Source: an uncultured Dorea sp. (lineage in GTDB: Bacteria; Bacillota; Clostridia; Lachnospirales; Lachnospiraceae). From it: DNA of 5,020 bases. A program made the position numbers and the translations under genes. The stretch spans positions 1-5,020 of the forward strand of contig CAJURK010000084.1 of the NCBI GenBank assembly GCA_910588745.1. Direction: 5' to 3'. Each line of letters starts with the position of its first letter. Within the stretch, counting starts at the first letter, position 1. The notes under the pieces are model-generated. The model did no database searches. It had not been told where the DNA came from and was given only the letters and a program-made list of their open reading frames with translations. Shown here one piece after another: positions 1 to 5,020 of the stretch.

Positions 1-265
1 CGAGGGCAACGGAACTGAAAAGCCGAGGTAACGTATTCACCCCGTTTACGGGGTCAAGAGCCCGCTGGACGGGAAAAAGACGCTTGTAAAAGGCTTAAAC
101 GGCAAGAAGGGAAGCTATGACGCGTACCTTATCCCGGAAGGGGTGAAGGAGTATTCCTATACGAAAGACGGGAAGGAGGTCCAGGGGTTCCAGTATCAGT
201 TGAAACTGGAATTTCCGCAGGGGAAACAAGCATCCCGGAAAAGTAAGAGTAGCGCACATACGTAA
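1..265 (+). pseudogene. C-terminal end of probable DNA topoisomerase III (TopB-like), apparently frameshifted
   Basis: This is the tail of a gene that starts outside the window and stops with TAA at 263-265. The frame ending there has a stop at 29-31 and no usable start after it. The upstream frame (codons from position 3, reading RATELKSRGNVFTPFTG) stays open across that point, so one protein is recovered if a base was lost in the GGGG run around 51-54. The joined tail contains GKKTLVKGLNGKKGSYDAYL and, near the end, KLEFP. That layout (basic 'K.T.VKGL', then 'K.G..[FY]DA', then 'KLEFP') resembles the extreme C-terminus of the TopB-type topoisomerases carried on Firmicutes conjugative elements. 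These relax and decatenate DNA and would accompany a transfer module to the left. The family call is from memory of the pattern and is moderate. The shift could be a true mutation or a sequencing error in a homopolymer. Confidence 0.45.
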
Positions 266-410
266 AATATGTTAAAATAGTCATGGTTCATCTGTGCAGG
301 GATGCGGCTTTCCAAGGAAGGCTTTCGCATGACACTTTTTTCGATAGCGTAGGCTCAGCGGTGTTATCATGTCGAAGCAGATGGGCCTTTTTGTAAAATG
401 GGGTGGCAGG

Positions 411-1217
411 ATGGTAATCGAATTAAAATATTCCAATATAAATACATATCTTATCCGGGGAACGAAGGGCAGCATCCTTTTCGATACGGGATGGGCGGGT
501 TCTTTTCCGCAGTTTTGCAGGGCGCTTGGCAGGGCAGGGGCGACAGTGCAGGAAATACGGTATTTATTTATTTCCCATTTCCACCCGGACCACATGGGAA
601 TCGCGCAGGAGATTGCCCGCTGCGGCGTGAAAATCGTTGTGGCTGATGTGCAGCGAGCGCATATCCATGATGCGGACGGGATATTTGCAAAGGAGGGGAA
701 CCGCCTTTATCTGCCGATTGCGGATGAGGACGTCCGCGTCATTTCCTGCGGGGAGAGCCGCGCGCTTGTGGAGGAATGCGGGATTGCAGGGGAAGTGGTG
801 CATACGCCGGGGCATAGCGAAGATAGCATTTCTTTATGCCTGGATGAAGGGGCGTTTTTTGTAGGCGACCTCAATCCTCTGTATGAATTGGAACTTCACA
901 GGGGGACGCAGATTGGGGAGAGCTGGGAAAAGCTGCTGGCGCGAAATCCCATCAAGGTGTACTACGGCCATGCGAAAGCGGCGGAGTTAAGCAGGGAGTG
1001 GGGAACGGCGAAAAAAGAATCCGGGCATTCTAAGGATGTCTTCCGGCTTGTGAAAAAAATTATGAAATATATGGATAAGGGTTATACCTTAGAGGACGCC
1101 AGGCGGGCGACGGGCGCAGACAGAGCATTTGTGGAGGATGTGGCGAGAATGTATCTGACGCACCAGAATATAAGCGTACAGGGAATTTTGGACAGGATTG
1201 AGATTAAGGGGAAATAA
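411..1217 (+). CDS. MBL-fold metallo-hydrolase
   Basis: A 268-aa cytosolic metallo-beta-lactamase-fold protein with no signal peptide. It opens with the expected strand region (NTYLI, then ILFDTGW at about residues 22-28). The signature HFHPDH lies at 56-61 (ligands H56, H58, D60, H61), followed by HTPGHS at 131-136 (H135), GD at 152-153 (D153) and a late YYGH (H187). The binuclear metal site is therefore complete and the enzyme should be active. The substrate cannot be told: the fold covers thioesterases, lactonases, phosphodiesterases and others. Residues 188-268 form a helical tail with a helix-turn-helix-like stretch (TGADRAFVEDVARMYL), which may be a small winged-helix cap or accessory domain. 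The ATG at 411 is preferred because the fold begins there and a G-rich GGGGTGG stretch (400-406) precedes it. An in-frame ATG at 369 would add 14 residues, but has no good ribosome site. The gene is GC-richer than those downstream and is probably a separate unit. Confidence 0.9.
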   Translation: MVIELKYSNINTYLIRGTKGSILFDTGWAGSFPQFCRALGRAGATVQEIRYLFISHFHPDHMGIAQEIARCGVKIVVADVQRAHIHDADGIFAKEGNRLYLPIADEDVRVISCGESRALVEECGIAGEVVHTPGHSEDSISLCLDEGAFFVGDLNPLYELELHRGTQIGESWEKLLARNPIKVYYGHAKAAELSREWGTAKKESGHSKDVFRLVKKIMKYMDKGYTLEDARRATGADRAFVEDVARMYLTHQNISVQGILDRIEIKGK

Positions 1218-1238
1218 CCGACTTATAGAAAGGGGAAT

Positions 1239-1370
1239 ATGGACGTCTGGAACGCACATGGCCGCAGGCGTTTGGGAAAGAAACCACATTTCCGGAACAG
1301 GAAAATGGGAACGGAGATGAAGCATGAACTGGACAAAATTAAATATAAAAGAAGTTGTTTATTATTGTAA
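1239..1370 (+). CDS. possible small basic protein (43 aa), overlapping the next gene
   Basis: A short reading frame begins with ATG at 1239 behind AGAAAGGGG and ends with TAA at 1368-1370, overlapping the start of the gene at 1324 in another frame. The first 28 residues are strikingly basic (HGRRRLGKKPHFRNRKMGTE); the last 12 or so are simply the neighbour's DNA read out of frame. I do not recognise it. It may be a real small protein, a translational leader for the downstream gene, or a leftover piece of a longer gene cut off by insertion of the AT-rich block that starts here. The purine-rich leader is the main support for translation. Confidence 0.25.
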   Translation: MDVWNAHGRRRLGKKPHFRNRKMGTEMKHELDKIKYKRSCLLL

Positions 1371-1752
1371 GTCGTTTGAAGTAGGATTTTATTGTGAACC
1401 TTTTAGTCTGCAGATGGAGGAACTGGTTCTGATTTTTCATTATTATGGGATAGAGCAGTTTACAGTAAAAGATATACAGGAGTTTTATGAAAAATTGCAG
1501 ATTCCAAAATTAAAAGGTGAAGGGCTGCTTAAACCGATTCCAGGCAGGATACGAAAAGTTATGGAGCGGATGCAGAATATCAAATACATAGATGAGGATA
1601 CCTTTGAGATTGTTCAGGCTGAGAAAGGGAATTTTTTGCCTTTTGATACAGGCTTTTATTCTGAAGAAATAGAAAAAGGATATAAGGCGGGAATTGCTAA
1701 AAGCAGGATTGAAGGATACTATGAAAAGTATCATACCATTTTGAAAATTTGA
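1324..1752 (+). CDS. hypothetical protein (142 aa), candidate immunity gene by position
   Basis: I do not recognise this protein. The start is well supported: GGAG at 1313-1316 lies 7 bases before the ATG. The sequence has no signal peptide or membrane segment. It is rich in aromatic residues (YYCKSF, FYCEPF, FHYYG) near the N-terminus, looks mostly alpha-helical between about residues 28 and 100 (MEELVLIFHYYGI, VKDIQEFYEKL, RIRKVMERMQNI), and has a charged tail ending IEGYYEKYHTIL. The helix after 'FTVKDIQEFYEKL' followed by 'IPGRIRKVMERM' could suit a small helical or winged-helix domain, but no motif is decisive. It is the first gene of the AT-rich run that continues with known immunity families, so an immunity role is possible by association only. 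Confidence 0.75.
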   Translation: MNWTKLNIKEVVYYCKSFEVGFYCEPFSLQMEELVLIFHYYGIEQFTVKDIQEFYEKLQIPKLKGEGLLKPIPGRIRKVMERMQNIKYIDEDTFEIVQAEKGNFLPFDTGFYSEEIEKGYKAGIAKSRIEGYYEKYHTILKI

Positions 1753-1846
1753 TAGAGCGTGTTTAGAAAATCAAATGTTGAATTTGAAGGGGACAGATCC
1801 TAAAATGAACTTTGCAGAACAAAGTGAAAGGTTGGAAAAGGCATGA
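1745..1846 (+). other. open frame ending at the DUF4303 start (ATGA overlap); possible gene remnant or leader peptide
   Basis: Between the genes at 1324 and 1843 a frame stays open from 1745 to a TGA at 1844-1846, so its stop overlaps the next gene's ATG as ATGA. Internal ATGs at 1775 and 1805 would give 23 or 13 residues (ending MNFAEQSERLEKA); AAGGGG at 1787-1792 lies upstream of the second. The peptide is hydrophilic and protein-like. Two readings are possible: a short leader peptide whose translation feeds the DUF4303 gene by termination-reinitiation, or the last codons of a lost upstream gene such as a toxin tail that once overlapped its immunity gene. The evidence is only the open frame and the stop/start overlap. 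Confidence 0.25.
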
Positions 1847-2415
1847 ATATTAAAAAAAGCAACGAGGAATTGATTGAAGCTCTTGCAGAAGCTGCCGGAG
1901 CTGCATTCGCATCTTTGAAAGAAAACACGAAGGAACATTTTTATTTCTATGTATTTGTGTTTGATGAAGGGCTGCATCCATATATTTCGGCATGGTCTTA
2001 TGAGGCTTTGGAAAAATCAATGATTGAGCAGCAAATAACCGATGATGAAAAAAGCTGGTGGAAATGGGACAGCGCAGATTCTCCCTATGCTGTTTATGGA
2101 TATGAGCAATTTTTTGGAAAAGTAGATGAATTGCTGGATAAAAGAGCAGGCGGATTATCAGATGACGAGCTTTATGGGGGCGAATGGGAAGCCCGGATTG
2201 ATTGTATGGAAGAAGCCATGAAGAGGCTTGACGCTTCCGGCCTGTTTGGAACCGGAAAAGAACGGGAATGTGTAGTGATCAATGCAGAACAGGCTCCGCC
2301 TGACGATGATGGCGCGGAATATAACAGGGCGCTGCGGTTAAATCCGCCATCTTCCCTGTTGTCTGAATATTTAGAAACATGTGAGTATCCAGAAAATCCC
2401 CAGACCTTGCCGTGA
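1843..2415 (+). CDS. DUF4303 family protein, probable polymorphic-toxin immunity protein
   Basis: A 190-aa soluble acidic protein. The N-terminal helix (ELIEALAEAAGAAFASL, about residues 9-25) leads into a strand-rich FYFYVFVFDEG segment (33-43). There follow WKWDSADSPYAVYGYEQFF (73-91), a central acidic helix (about 113-130) and LDASGLFG (129-136), then VVINAEQAPPDD and a short C-terminal tail. This order (N-terminal helix with a following 'HFYFY' strand, the 'W..AD..Y....FF' block, then a helix ending 'LD..GLFG') is that of the DUF4303 family, whose members sit beside polymorphic toxins and are thought to be immunity proteins. It probably binds and blocks a toxin in the cytoplasm, but no toxin gene is visible here. 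The start follows GGAAAAGG, a modest ribosome site, and overlaps the stop of a short upstream frame, so coupling is possible. The family call is fairly sure; the role is inferred. Confidence 0.82.
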   Translation: MNIKKSNEELIEALAEAAGAAFASLKENTKEHFYFYVFVFDEGLHPYISAWSYEALEKSMIEQQITDDEKSWWKWDSADSPYAVYGYEQFFGKVDELLDKRAGGLSDDELYGGEWEARIDCMEEAMKRLDASGLFGTGKERECVVINAEQAPPDDDGAEYNRALRLNPPSSLLSEYLETCEYPENPQTLP

Positions 2416-2445
2416 CAGCAGATCTGGCCGACAGGAGGAGACAGA

Positions 2446-2961
2446 ATGTCAAATATTATATCATTTGACGGCAAAGCTGCGCCGGGTGATGATTCGCTTG
2501 CAATGTCAAATGGCGGAACAGACGTATTTATCAATATTCTCGCTTTAAGCGGCTCTGTAATTGCCCGGACCGAAAGCGAAAAACGCCTGATGGTTTATTT
2601 ATCTGAAAAAGACCAAATAACTGGCAGGGGATGTGTTGGATTTGATATTGTTGAAATGCCGTGGGAGAAAGAAACTTTTGAGGAAGATAAGAAATTTATG
2701 ATCCGGTTAATAAACGGGGCAAGAAATAAAACCGGCTGGGAAAGGCTTGATTACAGTCCAAATGAGGAACTAATTTCCTATTACTTGGATACATTTGAAA
2801 ATCTGATAAAAAGAATGACAGTGGATAATATTAGGGAAGATTCACTGAATCACTGGCTGTCGGAGTCAGAAGAGGATGATCCTGTCTATTGCGGTTTTCC
2901 AAGATGCGAAAAGCACAATACTTTTTTAACCTGTTTTGGATGTCAGATATGCAATAGTTAG
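2446..2961 (+). CDS. hypothetical protein (171 aa) with Cys-rich C-terminus, candidate immunity protein
   Basis: I cannot name this family. A perfect AGGAGG (2433-2438) lies 7 bases before the ATG, and only 30 bases separate it from the DUF4303 gene, so the two are probably co-transcribed. Residues 1-25 look disordered. Residues 26-72 look like a strand-rich region (VFINILALSGSVIA, RLMVYLSEKDQ, GCVGFDIVEMPW). Residues 74-135 look helical (FEEDKKFMIRLINGA, EELISYYLDTFENLIKRM). The tail holds C149, C154, H157, C163, C166 and C169 in the last 23 residues, with C163-x2-C166-x2-C169, which may bind zinc or form a structural knuckle. There is no signal peptide, so the cysteines face a reducing cytoplasm. 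Its position between two immunity-family genes suggests a similar job; nothing in the sequence proves it. Confidence 0.78.
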   Translation: MSNIISFDGKAAPGDDSLAMSNGGTDVFINILALSGSVIARTESEKRLMVYLSEKDQITGRGCVGFDIVEMPWEKETFEEDKKFMIRLINGARNKTGWERLDYSPNEELISYYLDTFENLIKRMTVDNIREDSLNHWLSESEEDDPVYCGFPRCEKHNTFLTCFGCQICNS

Positions 2962-2997
2962 CTTTCGGATTATCGGGCTGGAAAATTCAAGGTTGAC

Positions 2998-3002
2998 GGA
3001 GG
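2998..3002 (+). promoter_or_regulatory. ribosome binding site fixing the start at 3011
   Basis: GGAGG ends 8 bases before the ATG at 3011. The longer alternative start at 2936, which would overlap the previous gene by 26 bases, has no comparable site, so 3011 is taken as the start. Confidence 0.7.
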
Positions 3003-3010
3003 AAACAACA

Positions 3011-3358
3011 ATGCGGTTTGATGAAGAGTTGGAGCAGTTTGTATTTGAATACCATGGACTGATTTTTGCTTGGGATGAAGAACCTGGGGGAGATTACATG
3101 GAACAGGTAAAAGCAATATCTGAAAAATATAATACACAATTAGATTCCATTATAGAATTTATGATGCCCTATATCACAGCGGCTTTTGGAGATTTCGGAA
3201 CGGATAAAATGAAAGAGAAGTTGGGAAAGCCTGTTATTAATTATGACAATGGGCAGGTAAATTATTTAGAACAGTCATTTGATGGTATACATATATTTAC
3301 TTTTGAATTTATGGATGACGAATTTCAGGATTTAAGGTATTTTTCAATGGATGGCTGA
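3011..3358 (+). CDS. small very acidic hypothetical protein (115 aa), candidate immunity protein
   Basis: A soluble protein with about 25 Asp/Glu against 8 Lys/Arg by my count, so strongly acidic. The N-terminal part reads EEPGGDYMEQVKAISEKY (about residues 23-40), followed by a helix (QLDSIIEFMMPYITAAF). It finishes with strands NGQVNYLEQSFDGIHIFTFEF and a closing DDEFQDLRYFSMDG. The finish 'DG.HIFTFEF.DDEF..L.Y.S.DG' is a layout common in small DUF-type immunity proteins. It vaguely resembles DUF2262, but not enough to assign. An acidic surface would suit blocking a basic nuclease-type toxin. The previous gene ends 49 bases upstream, so a shared transcript is likely; a 70-base spacer with a conserved leader repeat follows. 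Confidence 0.75.
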   Translation: MRFDEELEQFVFEYHGLIFAWDEEPGGDYMEQVKAISEKYNTQLDSIIEFMMPYITAAFGDFGTDKMKEKLGKPVINYDNGQVNYLEQSFDGIHIFTFEFMDDEFQDLRYFSMDG

Positions 3359-3370
3359 TTTGTAGCTTCT

Positions 3371-3408
3371 AGTTTATTGAGCAGATAAACAGAGCGAAAA
3401 ATCAGAAT
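3371..3408 (+). repeat. intergenic leader repeat, copy A
   Basis: AGTTTATTG followed by AGCAGATAAACAGAGCGAAAAATCAGAAT lies in the spacer just before the Imm26-Imm51 gene. It aligns with 4352-4388 before the SUFU-family gene: 29 identical columns of 38, one gap, and seven of the eight substitutions are transitions. The most conserved part is GATAARCAGAGCGAAAA. Function unknown: it may be a 5'-UTR element, a recombination point, or ancestral cassette DNA. Confidence 0.6.
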
Positions 3409-3415
3409 ATGGGAT

Positions 3416-3421
3416 AGGAGG
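3416..3421 (+). promoter_or_regulatory. ribosome binding site fixing a GTG start at 3429
   Basis: A perfect AGGAGG ends 7 bases before GTG at 3429. The in-frame TTG at 3423 is only one base from the site and so cannot be the start; the GTG is preferred. Confidence 0.75.
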
Positions 3422-3428
3422 TTTGGTT

Positions 3429-4334
3429 GTGGGAAAAAAGGCAGCAGCGGTTCATCCGGGTGATATTTTTACGATTCCTCTTTTTTTGCCATCTAATGAT
3501 GATGATTATACGCTTGATTACAGCAAATATAAATTTCCTTTAAATGATATTTATGCTTTTGGAAGGTTGATTGAAATACAGGTGGGAAATGTAGATTTGA
3601 TAGAGGTATTTTCTTATACTAGGCGGATACCCGAAAATCCTCACATTATAATACAGTCGGGAAGGATGTTTGCGCCTGAACATATAGGACACCCATTTTC
3701 TAAAAATGGGCGTTGGCGGGCTGTATTCAGCAATCCATATTATGATATGTGGAGAGATTCAGATTATGAAAATATTTCGTTTCTGTCTCCTGTAGGACAT
3801 ATGTGGAAAGGAAAAGAAACAATCAATATTACAAAAAAACAATGTATCGAATTGGAAGAAGCTGGGATACCTTACTGGATTATGCATTCTCGTACAGATT
3901 TGGAAGTTGAGATTCGTTCAGTGCTTGAAGAACGAGAGGCAGATCTGGATTATGAGCGGATAGTTGATGAGCGGAAATCAGAATTTCCAAAACCAAGAGA
4001 TGTGGATAAAAAGCTAAAGGAAATGATTGTCCCGTTTAGATGGTTGTCAGAGCCGGGAAGATATACATTAAGCTTGGATGCCGGTTTGTTAAATGGCGAT
4101 TGTTTTGCAAAGAATAATATGTTAGGAAATGGGTATGATTGGGAAAAAGTTGCATCCGAATTTATTAAAAAGCAGGGAATACATTCTGAGAAAAAATTCA
4201 GTTTTGATTGTGAAGCAGATACATTTTCCATGACTTCTCCCTCTAAAAAAACGTTGAAGGAATTTTCGGTTTCTTTTCATAAAATTGTTATGGATACAAG
4301 CGCCTTTGAAGAATTTTTGAGTCAGCTCTCATAG
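3429..4334 (+). CDS. two-domain immunity protein, apparent Imm26-Imm51 fusion
   Basis: A 301-aa cytosolic protein. Residues about 6-123 begin HPGDIFTIPL, then DIYAFGRLIEIQ and LIEVFSYTRR, and run on to WRAVFSNPYYDMW. This is the Imm26 pattern ('GD.F.IPL ... YA.GR ... EVF'), a beta-rich immunity domain. Residues about 125-200 are a charged, mostly helical linker (KQCIELEEAG, EVEIRSVLEEREADLDYERI). Residues about 207-301 read GRYTLSLDAG, then GNGYDWEKVASEFI (233-246), then FDCEADTFSM and a final helix FEEFLSQL. This is the Imm51 pattern ('GNGYDW' with a following 'F..EADTF'). Both families are immunity proteins from polymorphic toxin systems, so a fusion could neutralise two different toxins. 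The GTG start is set by AGGAGG at 3416-3421. The gene is notably AT-rich. The family calls are by motif recognition; Imm51 is the more certain. Confidence 0.82.
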   Translation: MGKKAAAVHPGDIFTIPLFLPSNDDDYTLDYSKYKFPLNDIYAFGRLIEIQVGNVDLIEVFSYTRRIPENPHIIIQSGRMFAPEHIGHPFSKNGRWRAVFSNPYYDMWRDSDYENISFLSPVGHMWKGKETINITKKQCIELEEAGIPYWIMHSRTDLEVEIRSVLEEREADLDYERIVDERKSEFPKPRDVDKKLKEMIVPFRWLSEPGRYTLSLDAGLLNGDCFAKNNMLGNGYDWEKVASEFIKKQGIHSEKKFSFDCEADTFSMTSPSKKTLKEFSVSFHKIVMDTSAFEEFLSQLS

Positions 4335-4351
4335 ACTGTGTATCAGATTCC

Positions 4352-4388
4352 AGTTTGACGGGCGGATAAGCAGAGCGAAAATCGGGAT
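4352..4388 (+). repeat. intergenic leader repeat, copy B
   Basis: AGTTTGACGGGCGGATAAGC followed by AGAGCGAAAATCGGGAT, in the spacer before the SUFU-family gene, is the partner of 3371-3408. Most changes from copy A to B are A to G on the plus strand. A weaker echo (CGGATTATCGGGCTGGAAAAT, from 2966) occurs before the gene at 3011. Confidence 0.6.
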
Positions 4389-4419
4389 TTTAATATATTG
4401 CAGAACGGGAGATAACAGT

Positions 4420-4885
4420 ATGGAACATACGTATTCGGATATGAAACAAAAAAATCTGGTTTTGCAGCGGATCAAAGAGGTTTTTGAAAATCCGGTTCAG
4501 GTTGGAATATTTGATACGGATGATGAACGGGTTTCTGTTGAGACTGTAAAATGTCTGGACTGCCCATTTGAAGGAGTTACCTCTTATTCAACATTGGGCG
4601 TTTACAGATGTCCTAATCTGTTGACAGCGGATAATAAAGAATTGAATGTCAAATTTACGGGAATCTGCGACAGCAGAAATAAGAAGAACGAGAAAAATTC
4701 TTCTTTCCACTGTGAAAAATCCCACAGGAAATATGCAGGATTATATTACTCCGGCGGTCGACGTTTTTACTTGCCTAAATTTCCATTATGCAAGACCTAT
4801 CGTGCGACAGGCCGTATGGCCATCCTTATTATGGAAGCCGCAGGCTTTCATAATAATATTATGCAATATTAGCGCCGGGGCATAA
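4420..4885 (+). pseudogene. SUFU-family immunity protein, frameshifted and shortened
   Basis: The first 85 or so residues, from ATG 4420 (GGGAG at 4407-4411, spacing 8), match the N-terminal half of suppressor-of-fused (SUFU)-like immunity proteins. A helix (NLVLQRIKEVFE) leads into VQVGIFDTDDE, then CPFEGVTSYSTLGVY and NVKFTGICDS. After that the frame becomes Ser/Lys/Arg-rich and unlike the family. A neighbouring frame instead reads KILLSTVKNPTGNMQDYITP, then PSLLWKPQAF, which fits the family's second half ('ILST...', 'PG.V.P', 'P.LW'). The two join if one A is removed from the AAAAA run at 4693-4697. The annotated-frame stop is at 4870-4872; the restored frame stops at 4883-4885. Even restored it has about 155 residues against roughly 200 in the family, so it is also shortened. 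Most likely a decayed immunity gene. The unshifted 150-aa product could still be made. Confidence 0.6.
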
Positions 4886-4909
4886 GCATGAAGCCTCCAG
4901 GCGCTTTTT
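4871..4909 (+). terminator. Rho-independent terminator after the immunity gene run
   Basis: AGCGCC (4871-4876) pairs perfectly with GGCGCT (4900-4905), with further GG/CC pairing inside the loop, and is followed by TTTTT (4905-4909). It lies at the end of the SUFU-family gene and between it and the convergent gene at the right edge, so it closes the plus-strand unit. On the minus strand the stem is followed by AATATT rather than a clean T run, so it works best for the plus strand. Confidence 0.75.
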
Positions 4910-4925
4910 ATGGTTTTAATATGGC

Positions 4926-5020
4926 TTATATATAGGCCTCTAATTCTTTCTGTAATTGTTTCAGGAATGTATTAGATGCTCTTGAAAGTACCTGATATTT
5001 TTTCCAGACAATACAGAGTT
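4926..5020 (-). CDS. C-terminal end of probable LysR-type transcriptional regulator (partial)
   Basis: Only the last 30 residues are in the window; the stop TAA is the complement of 4926-4928 and the gene continues past the right edge. The tail reads LCIVWKKYQVLS, then ASNTFLKQLQKEL. A hydrophobic strand followed by 'KK...LS.A...FL..L' is how the effector-binding domain of LysR-family regulators usually ends. The DNA-binding domain lies outside the window, so the call rests on this short motif. It is convergent with the immunity run and unlikely to be part of it. Confidence 0.4.
   Translation of the reverse strand, partial: LCIVWKKYQVLSRASNTFLKQLQKELEAYI

Noticed and set aside
301..341. Possible terminator (ATGCG/CGCAT followed by TTTTTT) after the topoisomerase-like tail
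   Set aside because: The stem is only 5 bp with a 19-base loop, and the T run starts 5 bases away; too weak to call.
263..410. Promoter for the MBL gene (TAAAAT at 273-278 as a -10 box)
   Set aside because: No TTGACA-like -35 box at the proper distance; the stretch otherwise shows nothing I can support.
281..595. Minus-strand open frame opposite the MBL gene start, with others at 564-815 and 1089-1325
   Set aside because: These lie opposite a clearly coding gene, have no ribosome sites or recognisable domains, and their composition is that of an antisense shadow.
2172..2534. Minus-strand 120-codon frame across the DUF4303 end and the next gene's start
   Set aside because: It covers two well-supported plus-strand genes and the AGGAGG between them; the translated sequence is low in recognisable structure.
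2936..3010. Longer N-terminus for the gene at 3011, starting at 2936 and overlapping the preceding gene
   Set aside because: No ribosome site before 2936, while GGAGG is well spaced before 3011.
4352..4400. TTGACG (4355-4360) in repeat copy B as a promoter -35 box
   Set aside because: The nearest TAATAT-like box is about 30 bases away and the TTGACG is not conserved in copy A.

Overview
The window looks like part of an accessory region in a chromosome of a low-to-mid GC Firmicute, probably a gut Clostridia/Lachnospiraceae-type bacterium. The reasons are purine-rich Shine-Dalgarno sites, ATG/GTG starts, and protein families typical of that group. This is inference; no taxonomic marker gene is present.

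Layout. (1) Positions 1-265 hold the 3' end of a gene whose C-terminus resembles the tail of the DNA topoisomerase III (TopB) carried by clostridial integrative/conjugative elements. It reads through only if a one-base frameshift near 51-55 is allowed. (2) Positions 411-1217 encode a complete metallo-beta-lactamase-fold hydrolase with all the metal ligands visible, in GC-richer DNA. (3) From about 1320 to 4885 the DNA becomes clearly more AT-rich and carries a run of small, same-strand, cytosolic, mostly acidic proteins, each with its own ribosome binding site and a short spacer. They are an unrecognised 142-aa protein (1324), a DUF4303 protein (1843), an unrecognised protein with a Cys-rich tail (2446), a very acidic 115-aa protein (3011), an apparent Imm26-Imm51 two-domain immunity protein (3429), and a frameshifted SUFU-family protein (4420). 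A Rho-independent terminator at 4871-4909 closes the run. (4) At the right edge, on the minus strand, is the C-terminal end of a probable LysR-type regulator, convergent with the run.

Interpretation. DUF4303, Imm26, Imm51 and SUFU are all families known as immunity proteins of polymorphic toxin systems. Several unrelated ones side by side, with no toxin gene in view, is the pattern of an orphan immunity (poly-immunity) array that protects against toxins delivered by neighbouring strains. The unrecognised genes between them (1324, 2446, 3011) are therefore good candidates for undescribed immunity families, by position only. A diverged 38-bp leader repeat precedes two of the genes (3371 and 4352), which suggests the array grew by cassette acquisition or duplication. 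The broken SUFU gene at its end suggests turnover.
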